This document shows positions 7,435 through 15,711 of a stretch of DNA of 64,000 nt, piece by piece. The DNA comes from an uncultured Erysipelotrichaceae bacterium. GTDB taxonomy: Bacteria > Bacillota_I > Bacilli_A > Erysipelotrichales > Erysipelotrichaceae. Made by a program: the position numbers and the translations under genes. The stretch is from assembly GCA_949744505.1 (NCBI GenBank), contig CATJXY010000017.1:1-64000 (forward strand). The letters are read 5' to 3'. The notes beneath the pieces were generated by a model. It was given only the letters and a program-made list of their open reading frames with translations, had not been told where the DNA came from and did no database searches. Numbering within the stretch: the first letter of the stretch is position 1; the number at the start of each line of letters is the position of its first letter.

Positions 7435-8481
7435 TCATTTCAATCGAACATAACGAATCAACTTTCCGACACCCTCACGTTTTAGTTCACCGGCAGTCAC
7501 CATTTTTCTGAGTGCCCCCTCAATCGAACTGACACTTAAAGAAGGACACAATTCGCGAATATCCTGTTTGGTAAATCGTCCGATTTTGGTTTGTGTTGCT
7601 TTTCGAACCATATCGATGGCTGGAAGTTTTTTCTCTATAATAGCAAATCTGTCCTCAAAGTCTTTATAGGCGGCAAGAATAATACCGAGAATATACTTGA
7701 TGAAGGGAACAACATCTTCTGTACCCTCATGCCATTTGTGCTGTGACTGATTTAGAGCAGTATAATATAAGTCTTTATCTTTTGCGATTTTTGCTTCCAA
7801 AGAAATATATTTTCCTACATAAAATCCGCTGCGGTATAGAAGGAGTGTAGTAAGCAATCTACTAATTCTCCCATTACCATCATTGAATGGATGGATGCAC
7901 AGAAAATCATGAATAAAGATTGGAATTGCAATTAATGGTTCTAGTTCAAAATTTCCGATCACTCTGTTGTACTCTTCGCAGATTCTATCTAAAGCTTCCG
8001 GTGTTTCAAATGGTGAAAGAGGAGTGAATAGAGTTTCTGTATGTCCATCAGAATAGGTTGCACTGATATAATTTTGAACATTTTTTGTTTGTCCTGCCAT
8101 TGGATTATTCATGTGACTATACATGATTTTGTGTAGTTGCAGAATATAATTGCGTGAAATCGAAATAGTATCAAAGTTTTCATGAATGATATTTAAAACA
8201 TCACGATAACCTGCGATTTCCTGTTCATTACGATTTTTTGGAGCGGTTTTTTCATTAACCAATTGTTTGATACGCGTATTAGTGGTAACAATTCCCTCAA
8301 TTGCATTTGATGCTTCGGTACTTTGAATTTTTGCGATTTCAACTAACCTCTCCAATTCACTGGGACGTTGCTTTAGGTATAATTCCTGTTTGCCTACCTC
8401 TTTATATATGGCAGCGATATATCCGAGGATATCGGTATCCCATTTCTGGTCCTTAAAAGAGGAGTAATTGAATATTCTCAT
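7435..8481 (-). CDS. Fic-domain AMP-transferase with winged-helix tail
   Basis: 348 aa. The Fic core carries HPFNDGNGR at residues 197-205, a full match to the HxFx(D/E)GN(G/K)R catalytic loop, so the protein should be able to transfer AMP (or another nucleotide group) to a protein hydroxyl. An N-terminal helix has S58-xxx-E62-G63, the (S/T)xxxE(G/N) inhibitory motif of class II Fic proteins, which blocks the ATP site until relieved. The last ~70 residues look like a winged-helix domain (KIGRFTKQDIRELCPSLSVSSIEGALRKMVTAGELKREG). The ATG at 8481 follows a weak AAGG. Palindromes with identical arms lie upstream (8498-8532, 8551-8583) and downstream (7383-7415), suggesting self-regulation through the wing domain; this is inference. 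Confidence 0.92.
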   Translation of the reverse strand: MRIFNYSSFKDQKWDTDILGYIAAIYKEVGKQELYLKQRPSELERLVEIAKIQSTEASNAIEGIVTTNTRIKQLVNEKTAPKNRNEQEIAGYRDVLNIIHENFDTISISRNYILQLHKIMYSHMNNPMAGQTKNVQNYISATYSDGHTETLFTPLSPFETPEALDRICEEYNRVIGNFELEPLIAIPIFIHDFLCIHPFNDGNGRISRLLTTLLLYRSGFYVGKYISLEAKIAKDKDLYYTALNQSQHKWHEGTEDVVPFIKYILGIILAAYKDFEDRFAIIEKKLPAIDMVRKATQTKIGRFTKQDIRELCPSLSVSSIEGALRKMVTAGELKREGVGKLIRYVRLK

Positions 8482-8497
8482 TTCCTTAATTTTTATC

Positions 8498-8532
8498 CTT
8501 TCCCTTAAATTATAACTTAATTTAAGGGAAAG
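8498..8532. promoter_or_regulatory. Palindrome upstream of fic, copy 1 (candidate operator)
   Basis: CTTTCCCTTAAAT (8498-8510) and its exact complement at 8520-8532. The left edge reaches the fic ribosome binding region, so a protein bound here or an RNA hairpin formed here could block expression. Confidence 0.6.
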
Positions 8533-8550
8533 CTCAATCGATATGCAGAT

Positions 8551-8583
8551 ATTCCCTTAAAATATTATTTAAAATAAGGGAAT
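8551..8583. promoter_or_regulatory. Palindrome upstream of fic, copy 2 (candidate operator)
   Basis: ATTCCCTTA (8551-8559) and TAAGGGAAT (8575-8583), sharing the TTCCCTTA core with copy 1. Only 18 bp separate the two palindromes. Confidence 0.55.
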
Positions 8584-8965
8584 TTAACTTGGGAAATAAT
8601 ATATTTTACTTATCGTATACAGAAATGTATAAAATTGACATTTAGAATTTCCATATAAAGATTAGTGTAATAAAGACTTTTTAAAAGGTATAATTTCTTG
8701 TATATTAAATTTGGTTATGCTTGTGTAGATGCCATGGGATTCTTACGATTAATCCTATAGAAATATACAGAGTAATAAGCACCATTTTGAAAATCAGTTA
8801 GATTATAGAGAAATTTTTCTTTTTATTCATCTTCAAATTCAAAAATTTCAGTTAGGAAAATGAATTCATTGATAATTGTTTTATTTAAAATTAAATAAAT
8901 GAAATTAAATTTTAATGAATTAGGTTCTATTTTATATAAAATTTAATTAAAAATAGTTATTTGTG
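8584..8965. other. AT-rich intergenic stretch
   Basis: About 380 bp between the fic upstream palindromes and the antitoxin promoter. It is very AT-rich with several TATAAT-like strings, and one of these on the minus strand is probably the fic promoter. I see no open reading frame with a credible ribosome binding site and no strong hairpin. Confidence 0.5.
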
Positions 8966-8993
8966 TTGTTTTCATTTCTTTTTTTAGTATAAT
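8966..8993 (+). promoter_or_regulatory. Promoter of the RelB/PIN toxin-antitoxin operon
   Basis: TTGTTT (8966-8971) and TATAAT (8988-8993) with a 16-bp spacer, 8 bp before AAGGAGG at 9001-9007. Confidence 0.65.
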
Positions 8994-9015
8994 AATAGTA
9001 AAGGAGGAATTAATA

Positions 9016-9309
9016 ATGGCACAAGCAACATTTAGTGTTCGTATGGATGAAGATTTAAAACGTCAATTTGATATTCTCTGTGCAGATTTCGGGATGACTG
9101 CAACTACTGCATTTAATATCTTTGCAAGAACTGTTGTTAAGGAGAGAAAAATTCCTTTTGAGATTCAGGCATCTGAGGAAATAACAAGAGCTTCTGGAAA
9201 GAAAGCTTTTTATGAATTGCGAGCTGAAGCAAAAAGGAACGGAATCCAAGATTTAACTTTGGATGAAATCAATGAAGAAATACAGCAGGCAAGAAATGGA
9301 GATAAATAA
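9016..9309 (+). CDS. RelB/DinJ-family antitoxin
   Basis: 97 aa. The N-terminus (FSVRMDEDLKRQFDILCADFGMTATTAFNIFARTVV) is a ribbon-helix-helix of the RelB/DinJ type, which dimerises, binds the operon promoter and neutralises a partner toxin with its C-terminal tail. The start follows AAGGAGG with an 8-bp gap. The stop codon at 9307-9309 directly touches the ATG of the PIN-domain toxin. Most RelB/DinJ proteins pair with RelE/YafQ toxins; here the partner is a PIN nuclease. Autorepression is likely but no clear operator was found beyond the promoter. Confidence 0.88.
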   Translation: MAQATFSVRMDEDLKRQFDILCADFGMTATTAFNIFARTVVKERKIPFEIQASEEITRASGKKAFYELRAEAKRNGIQDLTLDEINEEIQQARNGDK

Positions 9310-9720
9310 ATGGTTTACTATGCAGTAATTGATACAAATGTTCTCGTTTCTGCATTACTATCAAGCCATGACGATACAGCGACTGTTTTAATTCTTAATA
9401 AATTATTTTCCGGTGAAGTGATTCCACTTTTTAATAAGGAAATTTTAGAGGAATACAATGATGTTTTACATCGACCGAAATTTCATTTTTCAGAAGATAG
9501 GATCTATCTACTTCTTGAAACTATCAAAAAGTATGGGGAATATGTTGTATCGTCACCTACCGGAGAAATACTTTCAGATATAAAAGATTTGCCTTTTTAT
9601 GAAATTGTTGTTGAAAAGGATAATGCATATCTGATTACTGGTAATATGAAACATTTCCCGGTAAAACCATTTATTGTTACACCGAAAGAATTTTTAGATA
9701 TATTAAAAAAGAATAAATAA
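9310..9720 (+). CDS. PIN-domain toxin (COG1569-type endoribonuclease)
   Basis: 136 aa. The first acidic residue sits in AVIDTNVLVSALLS (D8), the second in EEYNDVLHRPKF (E44-E45 region), and the KDLPFYEIVVEKDNAYLITGNMKHFP block carries the third metal-binding position, with Asn rather than Asp in TGN, as often seen in this subfamily. PIN toxins are Mg2+-dependent RNases. It starts immediately after the RelB-like antitoxin with no gap, so the pair forms a toxin-antitoxin operon closed by a terminator at 9727-9754. Confidence 0.88.
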   Translation: MVYYAVIDTNVLVSALLSSHDDTATVLILNKLFSGEVIPLFNKEILEEYNDVLHRPKFHFSEDRIYLLLETIKKYGEYVVSSPTGEILSDIKDLPFYEIVVEKDNAYLITGNMKHFPVKPFIVTPKEFLDILKKNK

Positions 9721-9726
9721 AAACGG

Positions 9727-9754
9727 CATCTGTCAAATATGGCAGATGTTTTTT
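9727..9754 (+). terminator. Terminator of the RelB/PIN operon
   Basis: CATCTGTC (9727-9734) pairs with GGCAGATG (9741-9748; one G-U pair), followed by TTTTTT. Confidence 0.85.
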
Positions 9755-10177
9755 AAAACGTCTTTAAAAATATTCATGGTAGTATCTTTGTATTTTGGTT
9801 AACATTAATATATGGAGATAAAGAAGAATTAATCATTCTATTTTTATTTGAACCACTATTTAAAGTTTTATTATAAAATATTTATTATAATTTAAAATAT
9901 ACGGCAGTAGAAATCTTTGTAAAAAGAATTTGTTAAATGATTTATTGAGAGAGAGGTTATATTGATTAATTTAATAAGAGTGGATATTTAATAGCTTAGA
10001 ATTAGTAAAATAAGGAAAATTAACGATTAATTGTTGAGCTGAGTGAAAAATCATATGAAATTTAATAAAATCTTTAAGTTTTTCACTCTTTTTCTTTAGC
10101 TGTTTCTGTTAAAATAAGAACAGTCAACAAAGATTATTGAAGACCATAGTATAAAAGATTAAAGGAGTGGTAAGCTT
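9755..10177. other. Intergenic region, AT-rich
   Basis: About 420 bp without a credible gene. The only clear structure is the hairpin at 10041-10088, listed separately. A promoter for the glycosyltransferase operon should lie after it; GTTAAAATAAGAACAGTCAAC near 10108-10128 is a weak candidate. Confidence 0.4.
10041..10098 (+). terminator. Hairpin with T-rich tail
   Basis: GAGTGAAAAA (10041-10050) and TTTTTCACTC (10079-10088) are exact complements, followed by TTTTTCTTT. It lies about 80 bp before the glycosyltransferase gene, so it may end an upstream transcript or act as a leader attenuator. Confidence 0.55.
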
Positions 10178-11077
10178 ATGAAATCAATAAGTGTACTGAT
10201 ACCGGCTTATAATTGTGAAACGTCTTTAGCACGATGTCTCGATTCATTGGTGTATCAAAGCTACATTGATTTTGAAATTGTCATCGTAAATGATGGTTCA
10301 ACGGATAGAACTTTTGAGATAGCTAAAGGGTATGAGGAAGAATTTCCGGGACTGATTCGTGTTATTTCCCGGGAAAACGGTGGTGTCGGTCAAGCAAGAA
10401 ATACCGCATTGGAATATGCAAGGGGAGATGTCCTTTTCTTCATTGATGCCGATGATACATTAGAAGTCGATGCACTGGAAATCATGATGCGTGAATTTGA
10501 TAATAAAGAAGTTGATTGTGTTTGTGTGGGACATGATCTCGTATCTTCTTCGATGAATATTAAAAACCATGTTCTGACTAAGCGGATTTTAAATGGTGAA
10601 GAAGCTATGAAGCTATTATTGAAAGATTGGCAATTAAGAAATTATTGTTGGGGAAAATGCTTTAAAAAAGAACTGTTTGAAGGAATGTTTTTTGAGGGAA
10701 GATGCTTTGAAGATGTACGTCTTGTCCATCAAGTGATGATGCGGGCAAATAAAATCGTGATTCTTCCGGAAATTTTATATCATTATACGGTAGATCAAAC
10801 AACTTCCCTGACTTCTAAAATGGGGGCAAAGAAATTGGCAGAATGGATGGAAGCTTGTGTAGATCAAGCTCTCAACATTGTGAAAATATATCCGATTTTG
10901 TCAAAAGATGCGGCAAATATGATTCGGAAGAATGGAATGATCTGCATAGGGAGAATTTTGATGGATTTTTCATCAGATAAAAAAGAAAAGTCGGAAAGTA
11001 TGAAACGGGTTAATGAAAGCATTCGTTTCTCTAAAACTTTGAAAAATATAAAAGGAAGATTGAATACGGCAGATTAA
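10178..11077 (+). CDS. Family 2 glycosyltransferase
   Basis: 299 aa with a GT-A fold: ISVLIPAYNCETSLARCLDSL at the N-terminus, EIVIVNDGSTDRT (nucleotide-sugar binding), SRENGGVGQARNTAL, and FFIDADDTLE carrying the DxD-type metal motif. No transmembrane segment is evident, so it is probably a cytoplasmic enzyme acting at the membrane face, making a capsule, teichoic acid or glycolipid. The ATG at 10178 follows AAAGGAGTGGTAAGCTT. It lies 20 bp before a response regulator and histidine kinase on the same strand, so the three may be co-transcribed and the sugar transfer may be linked to envelope sensing. Confidence 0.88.
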   Translation: MKSISVLIPAYNCETSLARCLDSLVYQSYIDFEIVIVNDGSTDRTFEIAKGYEEEFPGLIRVISRENGGVGQARNTALEYARGDVLFFIDADDTLEVDALEIMMREFDNKEVDCVCVGHDLVSSSMNIKNHVLTKRILNGEEAMKLLLKDWQLRNYCWGKCFKKELFEGMFFEGRCFEDVRLVHQVMMRANKIVILPEILYHYTVDQTTSLTSKMGAKKLAEWMEACVDQALNIVKIYPILSKDAANMIRKNGMICIGRILMDFSSDKKEKSESMKRVNESIRFSKTLKNIKGRLNTAD

Positions 11078-11097
11078 GGAGTCAAGGGAGAGATTTT

Positions 11098-11799
11098 ATG
11101 GAAAAATACAGAGTACTTATCTGTGAAGATGATGTGGAAATCGGTAACGCAATAGAAGTTTATTTGAAAAATCAAGGATACGAAGTGTTGCGTGCTTATA
11201 ATGGTCAAGAAGGCTTAAATGTGATTGAAAGTCAAGAAGTGCATTTGGCAATTGTGGATTTAATGATGCCGGTTATGGATGGAATGACCATGATTGTAAA
11301 AGTCAGAGAAAATCATGATATTCCGTTAATTATTTTATCTGCGAAATCGGAAGAAGTGGATAAAATTCTCGGATTAAATATGGGAGCGGATGACTATATT
11401 ATTAAGCCATTTACACCCTTGGAACTTTTGGCAAGAGTACAATCTCATTTACGCCGTTATTCGATGATGTTAAATCTGAAAGAAGGAAACAAAAATCAAG
11501 AAGAGGTTTATATTGTAGGTGGTCTGGAATTGAATTGTGATACAAAAGAAGTTTTTCTAGATGGAATGCCAGTTAAGCTTACTCCGATTGAGTTTAAGAT
11601 TCTGCAACTTCTCATGAAAACACCAGGAAGAGTTTACAGTGCCGAAGAAATTTATGAAATGGTATGGAATGAAGAGGCAATCGCAACCGATACCGTTATG
11701 GTTCATATACGTAAAATCAGGGAAAAAATAGAAATGGATCCCAGACATCCTCGTTATTTGAAGGTGGTTTGGGGTGTTGGGTATAAAATAGAAAAATGA
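11098..11799 (+). CDS. OmpR/PhoB-family response regulator
   Basis: 233 aa. The receiver domain (residues 1-120) has the acidic pair in ICEDDVE, the phospho-acceptor Asp in AIVDLMMPVMDG (near residue 54) and the KPF motif. A C-terminal winged-helix DNA-binding domain (about 135-232) carries LTPIEFKILQLLMKTPGRVYS and DTVMVHIRKIREKIE. The gene overlaps the start of the kinase by 4 bp (ATGATG), so they form a classical pair. Target genes are unknown; the upstream glycosyltransferase is a candidate by position. Confidence 0.93.
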   Translation: MEKYRVLICEDDVEIGNAIEVYLKNQGYEVLRAYNGQEGLNVIESQEVHLAIVDLMMPVMDGMTMIVKVRENHDIPLIILSAKSEEVDKILGLNMGADDYIIKPFTPLELLARVQSHLRRYSMMLNLKEGNKNQEEVYIVGGLELNCDTKEVFLDGMPVKLTPIEFKILQLLMKTPGRVYSAEEIYEMVWNEEAIATDTVMVHIRKIREKIEMDPRHPRYLKVVWGVGYKIEK

Positions 11800-13904
11800 T
11801 GAAAACAAATAAAAAAAAGAAACTGTTTAGTTGGGTTTTAACGGTTTTTTCTTTAATCTTTCTCTGTTTTACATTCGTCACATCAAATCAAATTGAATTT
11901 AATTCCAATACAATTAAAGAAGATATTTATTCATCCTATGAGTTTCGTTCTCGTATAGAAGAAATCATGTTACAGATGATTCATCAAAGAAATCAAGAAT
12001 TGAACCCGAATATAGATTTGGCAAATAGTTTTCTAAAGATGGAAGGGGATATAATTACTGAATATGAATCCGATGAATACAATGGTTATATCTCAAAGAT
12101 TCTCGGAAATACGATTGAAGAAGACAACATTTGTGCTGTTTTGGTTGATGAGACGAATAAGATCACGATTTATCGTAATTTAGATGAAAGTTTGGGGTTT
12201 CCGAATCTGTCCGATAAGACAAATTATCAAGCATGGTTCAAAATCTCTCTTTCTCGATTCGGAACAATTTCGCAATCAAGTAATGTAACTTCTGTAAAAT
12301 TTTTATCACCAAAAGATTGGCTGACTAAAAATATGCCGAGTTTGTATTATGATGATATTGCGGTCAAAGACCAAGGAGAGCTTACTTTGTTTTTTGCAAT
12401 ACCAAATAAGTTGTCGGTAGATAATGATGTACTTGTAAATTTGATGGAGCAATATAAATATTATGAAGCAGAAAATAGTTTTAAAACATTTATGTGGGTA
12501 TGCTATATTGCCTGGATTGCCTTTACTCTGATATTCATTTTAAAAGAAGAACATCCGGTAATGGAAGAAGGACTGCGCCGATGTTACATGGAAGTAAGAG
12601 TTATCGTTGCGATTGTATTTATTGTATTTTTGAATTCGATACCGGAACAAGTAGTTTATTCTTATTTATATCCTTATGGAGAATCACATGAATTATTCTT
12701 GTTTATACTATTCTTTGTGGTAAATCTGTTAATGGCTTATGCGCTTGAATTCTGGTGTATAATCGGATGGCGAGAAGGATTCTCTTCCTTTTTTGGAAAG
12801 AGCTTTATCGTTAAATATTCAAATTCGATCATGGAGTGGATTAAGAATATTTTCCAAAAAATATATGATATTGGGGTAAGAGAATTTCAATTGGATTCAT
12901 CAGAGAGAACCATGCACTTATTGTGGATCTTTGTTGGGGCTAATATTATTGCATTGAGTCTTTTAATGGCAATATTCGGATGGATTGCGCCTATTATCTA
13001 TAGTTTGATTCTTTACTGGTTTATGATCAAAATCAGTAATCGTATCAATCATGATTACATGGTTCTTCAGAAAAATACAAGGAGAATGTCTGAAGGAAAG
13101 CTAAATGTTGAGATTACGGAAAATATGGGATTGTTTGAACCGATTCGTTATTTATTGGAACAGATACGAGAAGGATTTTTGAAATCTATAAATGAAGAAA
13201 CAAGAAGTGAACGAATGAAAAATGAATTGATATCCAATGTATCTCATGATTTAAAAACACCTCTAACTTCATTGATTTCTTATATTGATTTATTAAAAAA
13301 TGAAAAAGATGAAGAGAAGCAAAAAGAATATATTACAATCTTAGAAAGACAATCAATGCGTTTGAAATCGTTGATTGAAAGTCTGTTTGAAGTGTCCAAG
13401 GCAAATAGTGGAAATGTGAAGCTTGATATTATGGATGTTGACTTGGTAGCATTGATTAATCAAGCAATGTTTGAAATGTCACCTCAGATAGAGGCATCCG
13501 GCCTGCAATTTAAATGTGACTTTGATGAACCTAAGATCATTATGCCGTTAGATAGTGAAAAAACGTATCGAATAATTGAAAATTTGATATCCAATGCAAT
13601 TAAGTATTCACTTGAGGGTTCAAGAGTCTATTTACGTGTTTTAGATCAAAGCAATCGTGTTATCATTTCTATGAGAAATGTGTCTAAAAATGAAATTGAT
13701 TTCGATCCGAATGATATCGTAGAAAGATTTGTTCGTGGAGACAGCTCACGACATTCAGAAGGATCCGGATTGGGTCTTGCCATTGCGAAAGGATTTGCGG
13801 AAGCACAAAACGGGTCTTTGCAAATAAGAACGGATGGGGATTATTTCCAAGTACTTGTCACATTTAGGAAAAGTGATATAAATAACCAAAAAGAAAGTGT
13901 ATAA
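11796..13904 (+). CDS. Membrane sensor histidine kinase with multi-helix sensor
   Basis: 702 aa. TM1 is at about 9-27, followed by an extracytoplasmic domain of about 200 residues. A cluster of hydrophobic segments follows (about 230-248, 267-285, 298-320, 372-408), then a HAMP-like linker. The dimerisation helix has NVSHDLKTPLTSL with the phospho-His near 483. The ATPase domain has NLISNAIKYS (N box), the FVRGD F-box and GSGLGLAIAKGF (G box). The long N-terminus with several membrane passes is larger than usual kinases. Stimulus unknown; an envelope or antimicrobial signal would be a guess. It overlaps its regulator by 4 bp and is followed by a terminator at 13943. Confidence 0.92.
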   Translation: MMKTNKKKKLFSWVLTVFSLIFLCFTFVTSNQIEFNSNTIKEDIYSSYEFRSRIEEIMLQMIHQRNQELNPNIDLANSFLKMEGDIITEYESDEYNGYISKILGNTIEEDNICAVLVDETNKITIYRNLDESLGFPNLSDKTNYQAWFKISLSRFGTISQSSNVTSVKFLSPKDWLTKNMPSLYYDDIAVKDQGELTLFFAIPNKLSVDNDVLVNLMEQYKYYEAENSFKTFMWVCYIAWIAFTLIFILKEEHPVMEEGLRRCYMEVRVIVAIVFIVFLNSIPEQVVYSYLYPYGESHELFLFILFFVVNLLMAYALEFWCIIGWREGFSSFFGKSFIVKYSNSIMEWIKNIFQKIYDIGVREFQLDSSERTMHLLWIFVGANIIALSLLMAIFGWIAPIIYSLILYWFMIKISNRINHDYMVLQKNTRRMSEGKLNVEITENMGLFEPIRYLLEQIREGFLKSINEETRSERMKNELISNVSHDLKTPLTSLISYIDLLKNEKDEEKQKEYITILERQSMRLKSLIESLFEVSKANSGNVKLDIMDVDLVALINQAMFEMSPQIEASGLQFKCDFDEPKIIMPLDSEKTYRIIENLISNAIKYSLEGSRVYLRVLDQSNRVIISMRNVSKNEIDFDPNDIVERFVRGDSSRHSEGSGLGLAIAKGFAEAQNGSLQIRTDGDYFQVLVTFRKSDINNQKESV

Positions 13905-13942
13905 ATAAAATATACATGAAATAGAACAAATTAATTTTTGAG

Positions 13943-13975
13943 AAACAGCATAATTTTAATTATGCTGTTTTAGTT
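13943..13975 (+). terminator. Terminator after the histidine kinase
   Basis: AAACAGCATAATT (13943-13955) and AATTATGCTGTTT (13958-13970) are exact complements, followed by TAGTTTT. Confidence 0.8.
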
Positions 13976-14240
13976 TTAGAACCGGGTAAATAATTTTTAA
14001 GAGATTAAAGCCACCATTCTTTATATTCTCTGAATGAATGACGCAGTATCATAGATAATCAAAGTTATTCAAATGATATTTGTGTAACTATCATGAAAAC
14101 TCTGAGATATTTATAATGTAAAAAGATAATATTTATGTGTGAACTTTGATTAAAAAATTTTTTTAAAATGATAGCGTTTTCTTTAAAAAAACTACTGGAA
14201 CTATAAAAAAATAGAGGTATAATAAAGATGTTAATAGTTT

Positions 14241-14305
14241 TGTCATATAATGTCTGAATACGGCAGACAGTTTCTACATTCCACCATAAATGGAATACTA
14301 TGGCA
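14241..14305 (+). promoter_or_regulatory. Purine riboswitch aptamer, guanine type
   Basis: P1 arms are TGTCATA (14241-14247) and TATGGCA (14299-14305). P2 is GTCTG...CAGAC, J2/3 is the hallmark AGTTTCTACA, P3 is TTCCAccataaaTGGAA, and the UAUAAU element follows P1. The J3/1 segment reads TACTATG, so the base that pairs with the ligand is C, which predicts guanine/hypoxanthine rather than adenine. It sits 63 bp before the purine permease start. Downstream, CCTTTT (14311-14316 region) can pair with AAAAGG of the ribosome binding site near 14357, and ACTGTT/AACAGT (14321-14349) can form a competing hairpin, so control may act on translation; no terminator T-run is seen. Confidence 0.9.
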
Positions 14306-14368
14306 GATTCCCTTTTAGGGACTGTTGTGCTTGACAAATCTATAACAGTTCATAAAAGGAGGAACAAT

Positions 14369-15697
14369 ATGAAAAAAGTAGCAGAATTCTTCAAGTTCCG
14401 CGAGAGAGGGACATCTTTTGATGTTGAAGTAATTGCGGGTCTCACAACGTTTATGACAATGGCATATGTTTTGGTTTTACAGCCAAATGCAATTGTCGGT
14501 TTCGGCGTTCCTGAGTTGGTTGATGCCAGCGGAGTGCTTATCACAAAAGAAGCTATACTTGTAACGACCGCCTTAATTTCAGGTATTATTACACTTTTGA
14601 TGGCTTTCTATGCTGATATGCCATTTGCCTTGTCTTGTGGTATGGGAAGTAACTTTATTTTTGGTGGCTTGCTCCAAAGTGGATCAATGACATTCGGACA
14701 AGCAATGGGAATTACATTGATTTCAGGAATTGTCTTCGTTGCATTATCTGTATTGGGTATTCGTGATTTAATCGTAAGAATGATTCCGAAGAATATTAAA
14801 GTTTCAATCGGAAGCTGTATCGGATTCTTCATTGCTTATCTTGGATTGAAAAATTCAGGGATCTGTGATTTCTCAGCAGGACTTGCAATGGGTGATTTTA
14901 CACAGCCAACAGTTTTGGTTTCAATTTTCGGATTATTGCTGATTGCAGCTTTAACAGCATATAAAGTAAAAGGGGCTATGTTGATTGGTATCTTGGTCAT
15001 CACAGTGGTTTGTATTCCACTAGGAATTACTCAAGTTCCGTCTTCTTTGTTATCTGTACCATCATTTGATACAGTAAAAAATGTTATCGGAAATTTTGAT
15101 GTTACGACAATTTGGACAGCAGAAGGAATAATCTTGATGTTTGTTGCATTCTTCGGAGATTTCTTCTCAACATTAGGAACAGTATTAGGTGTTGCCGGTA
15201 AAGCAAAAATGTTGGATGAAGAGGGAAATCTTCCTAATATTCAAAAACCATTCTTGGTTGATGCAATCGGTACTTGTGTCGGTGCTCTTTGCGGATGTAC
15301 AACAGTTACAACTTATGTTGAATCAAGTTCAGGTGTTGAAGCCGGTGGTAGAACAGGATTAACCGCAGCTGTTACAGGTATCTTGTTTATCGTTATGATG
15401 TTCTTTGCACCACTTATTCTTATGATTCCTGATTGTGCAACAGGACCGGCTTTGGTTTTCGTTGGATTCTTGATGATCAGTGGATTTAAAGATATTGACT
15501 TTGATGACTTTACAGAAAGCTTCGGACCATTCGTAATGATCATGTTCGGTACATTCATGGCTAATATTGCAGCTGGTATCGCTTCTGGTATCTTGGCTTA
15601 TGTATTCATTAAAGTTGTTACAGGAAAGTTCAAAGATGTTCATCCGGGAATGTACATTTTGGCAATTCCGCTATTGATGTATTTCATTTATGCATAA
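14369..15697 (+). CDS. NCS2-family guanine/hypoxanthine permease
   Basis: 442 aa from ATG 14369, directly after AAAAGGAGGAACAAT. An upstream in-frame ATG at 14300 lies inside the riboswitch aptamer and is not the start. The protein is hydrophobic with about 13 membrane segments. It has the AzgA/PbuG-type N-terminus (FDVEVIAGLTTFMTMAYVLVLQPNAI), the GMGSNFIF segment and the TVTTYVESSSGVEAGGRTGLTA block. These permeases import purine bases with protons. A guanine-type riboswitch precedes it and adenine deaminase follows 14 bp downstream, so the operon imports purines and converts adenine to hypoxanthine. Confidence 0.93.
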   Translation: MKKVAEFFKFRERGTSFDVEVIAGLTTFMTMAYVLVLQPNAIVGFGVPELVDASGVLITKEAILVTTALISGIITLLMAFYADMPFALSCGMGSNFIFGGLLQSGSMTFGQAMGITLISGIVFVALSVLGIRDLIVRMIPKNIKVSIGSCIGFFIAYLGLKNSGICDFSAGLAMGDFTQPTVLVSIFGLLLIAALTAYKVKGAMLIGILVITVVCIPLGITQVPSSLLSVPSFDTVKNVIGNFDVTTIWTAEGIILMFVAFFGDFFSTLGTVLGVAGKAKMLDEEGNLPNIQKPFLVDAIGTCVGALCGCTTVTTYVESSSGVEAGGRTGLTAAVTGILFIVMMFFAPLILMIPDCATGPALVFVGFLMISGFKDIDFDDFTESFGPFVMIMFGTFMANIAAGIASGILAYVFIKVVTGKFKDVHPGMYILAIPLLMYFIYA

Positions 15698-15711
15698 GTA
15701 GAGGTTAAAAT

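Noticed and set aside
14300-14368. Upstream ATG that lengthens the purine permease by 23 residues
   Set aside because: It lies inside the riboswitch aptamer and has no ribosome binding site; ATG 14369 follows AAAAGGAGG.
15359-15643. Long minus-strand open frames inside the permease and deaminase genes
   Set aside because: They are antisense to strongly conserved coding regions and lack ribosome binding sites, so they are shadows.
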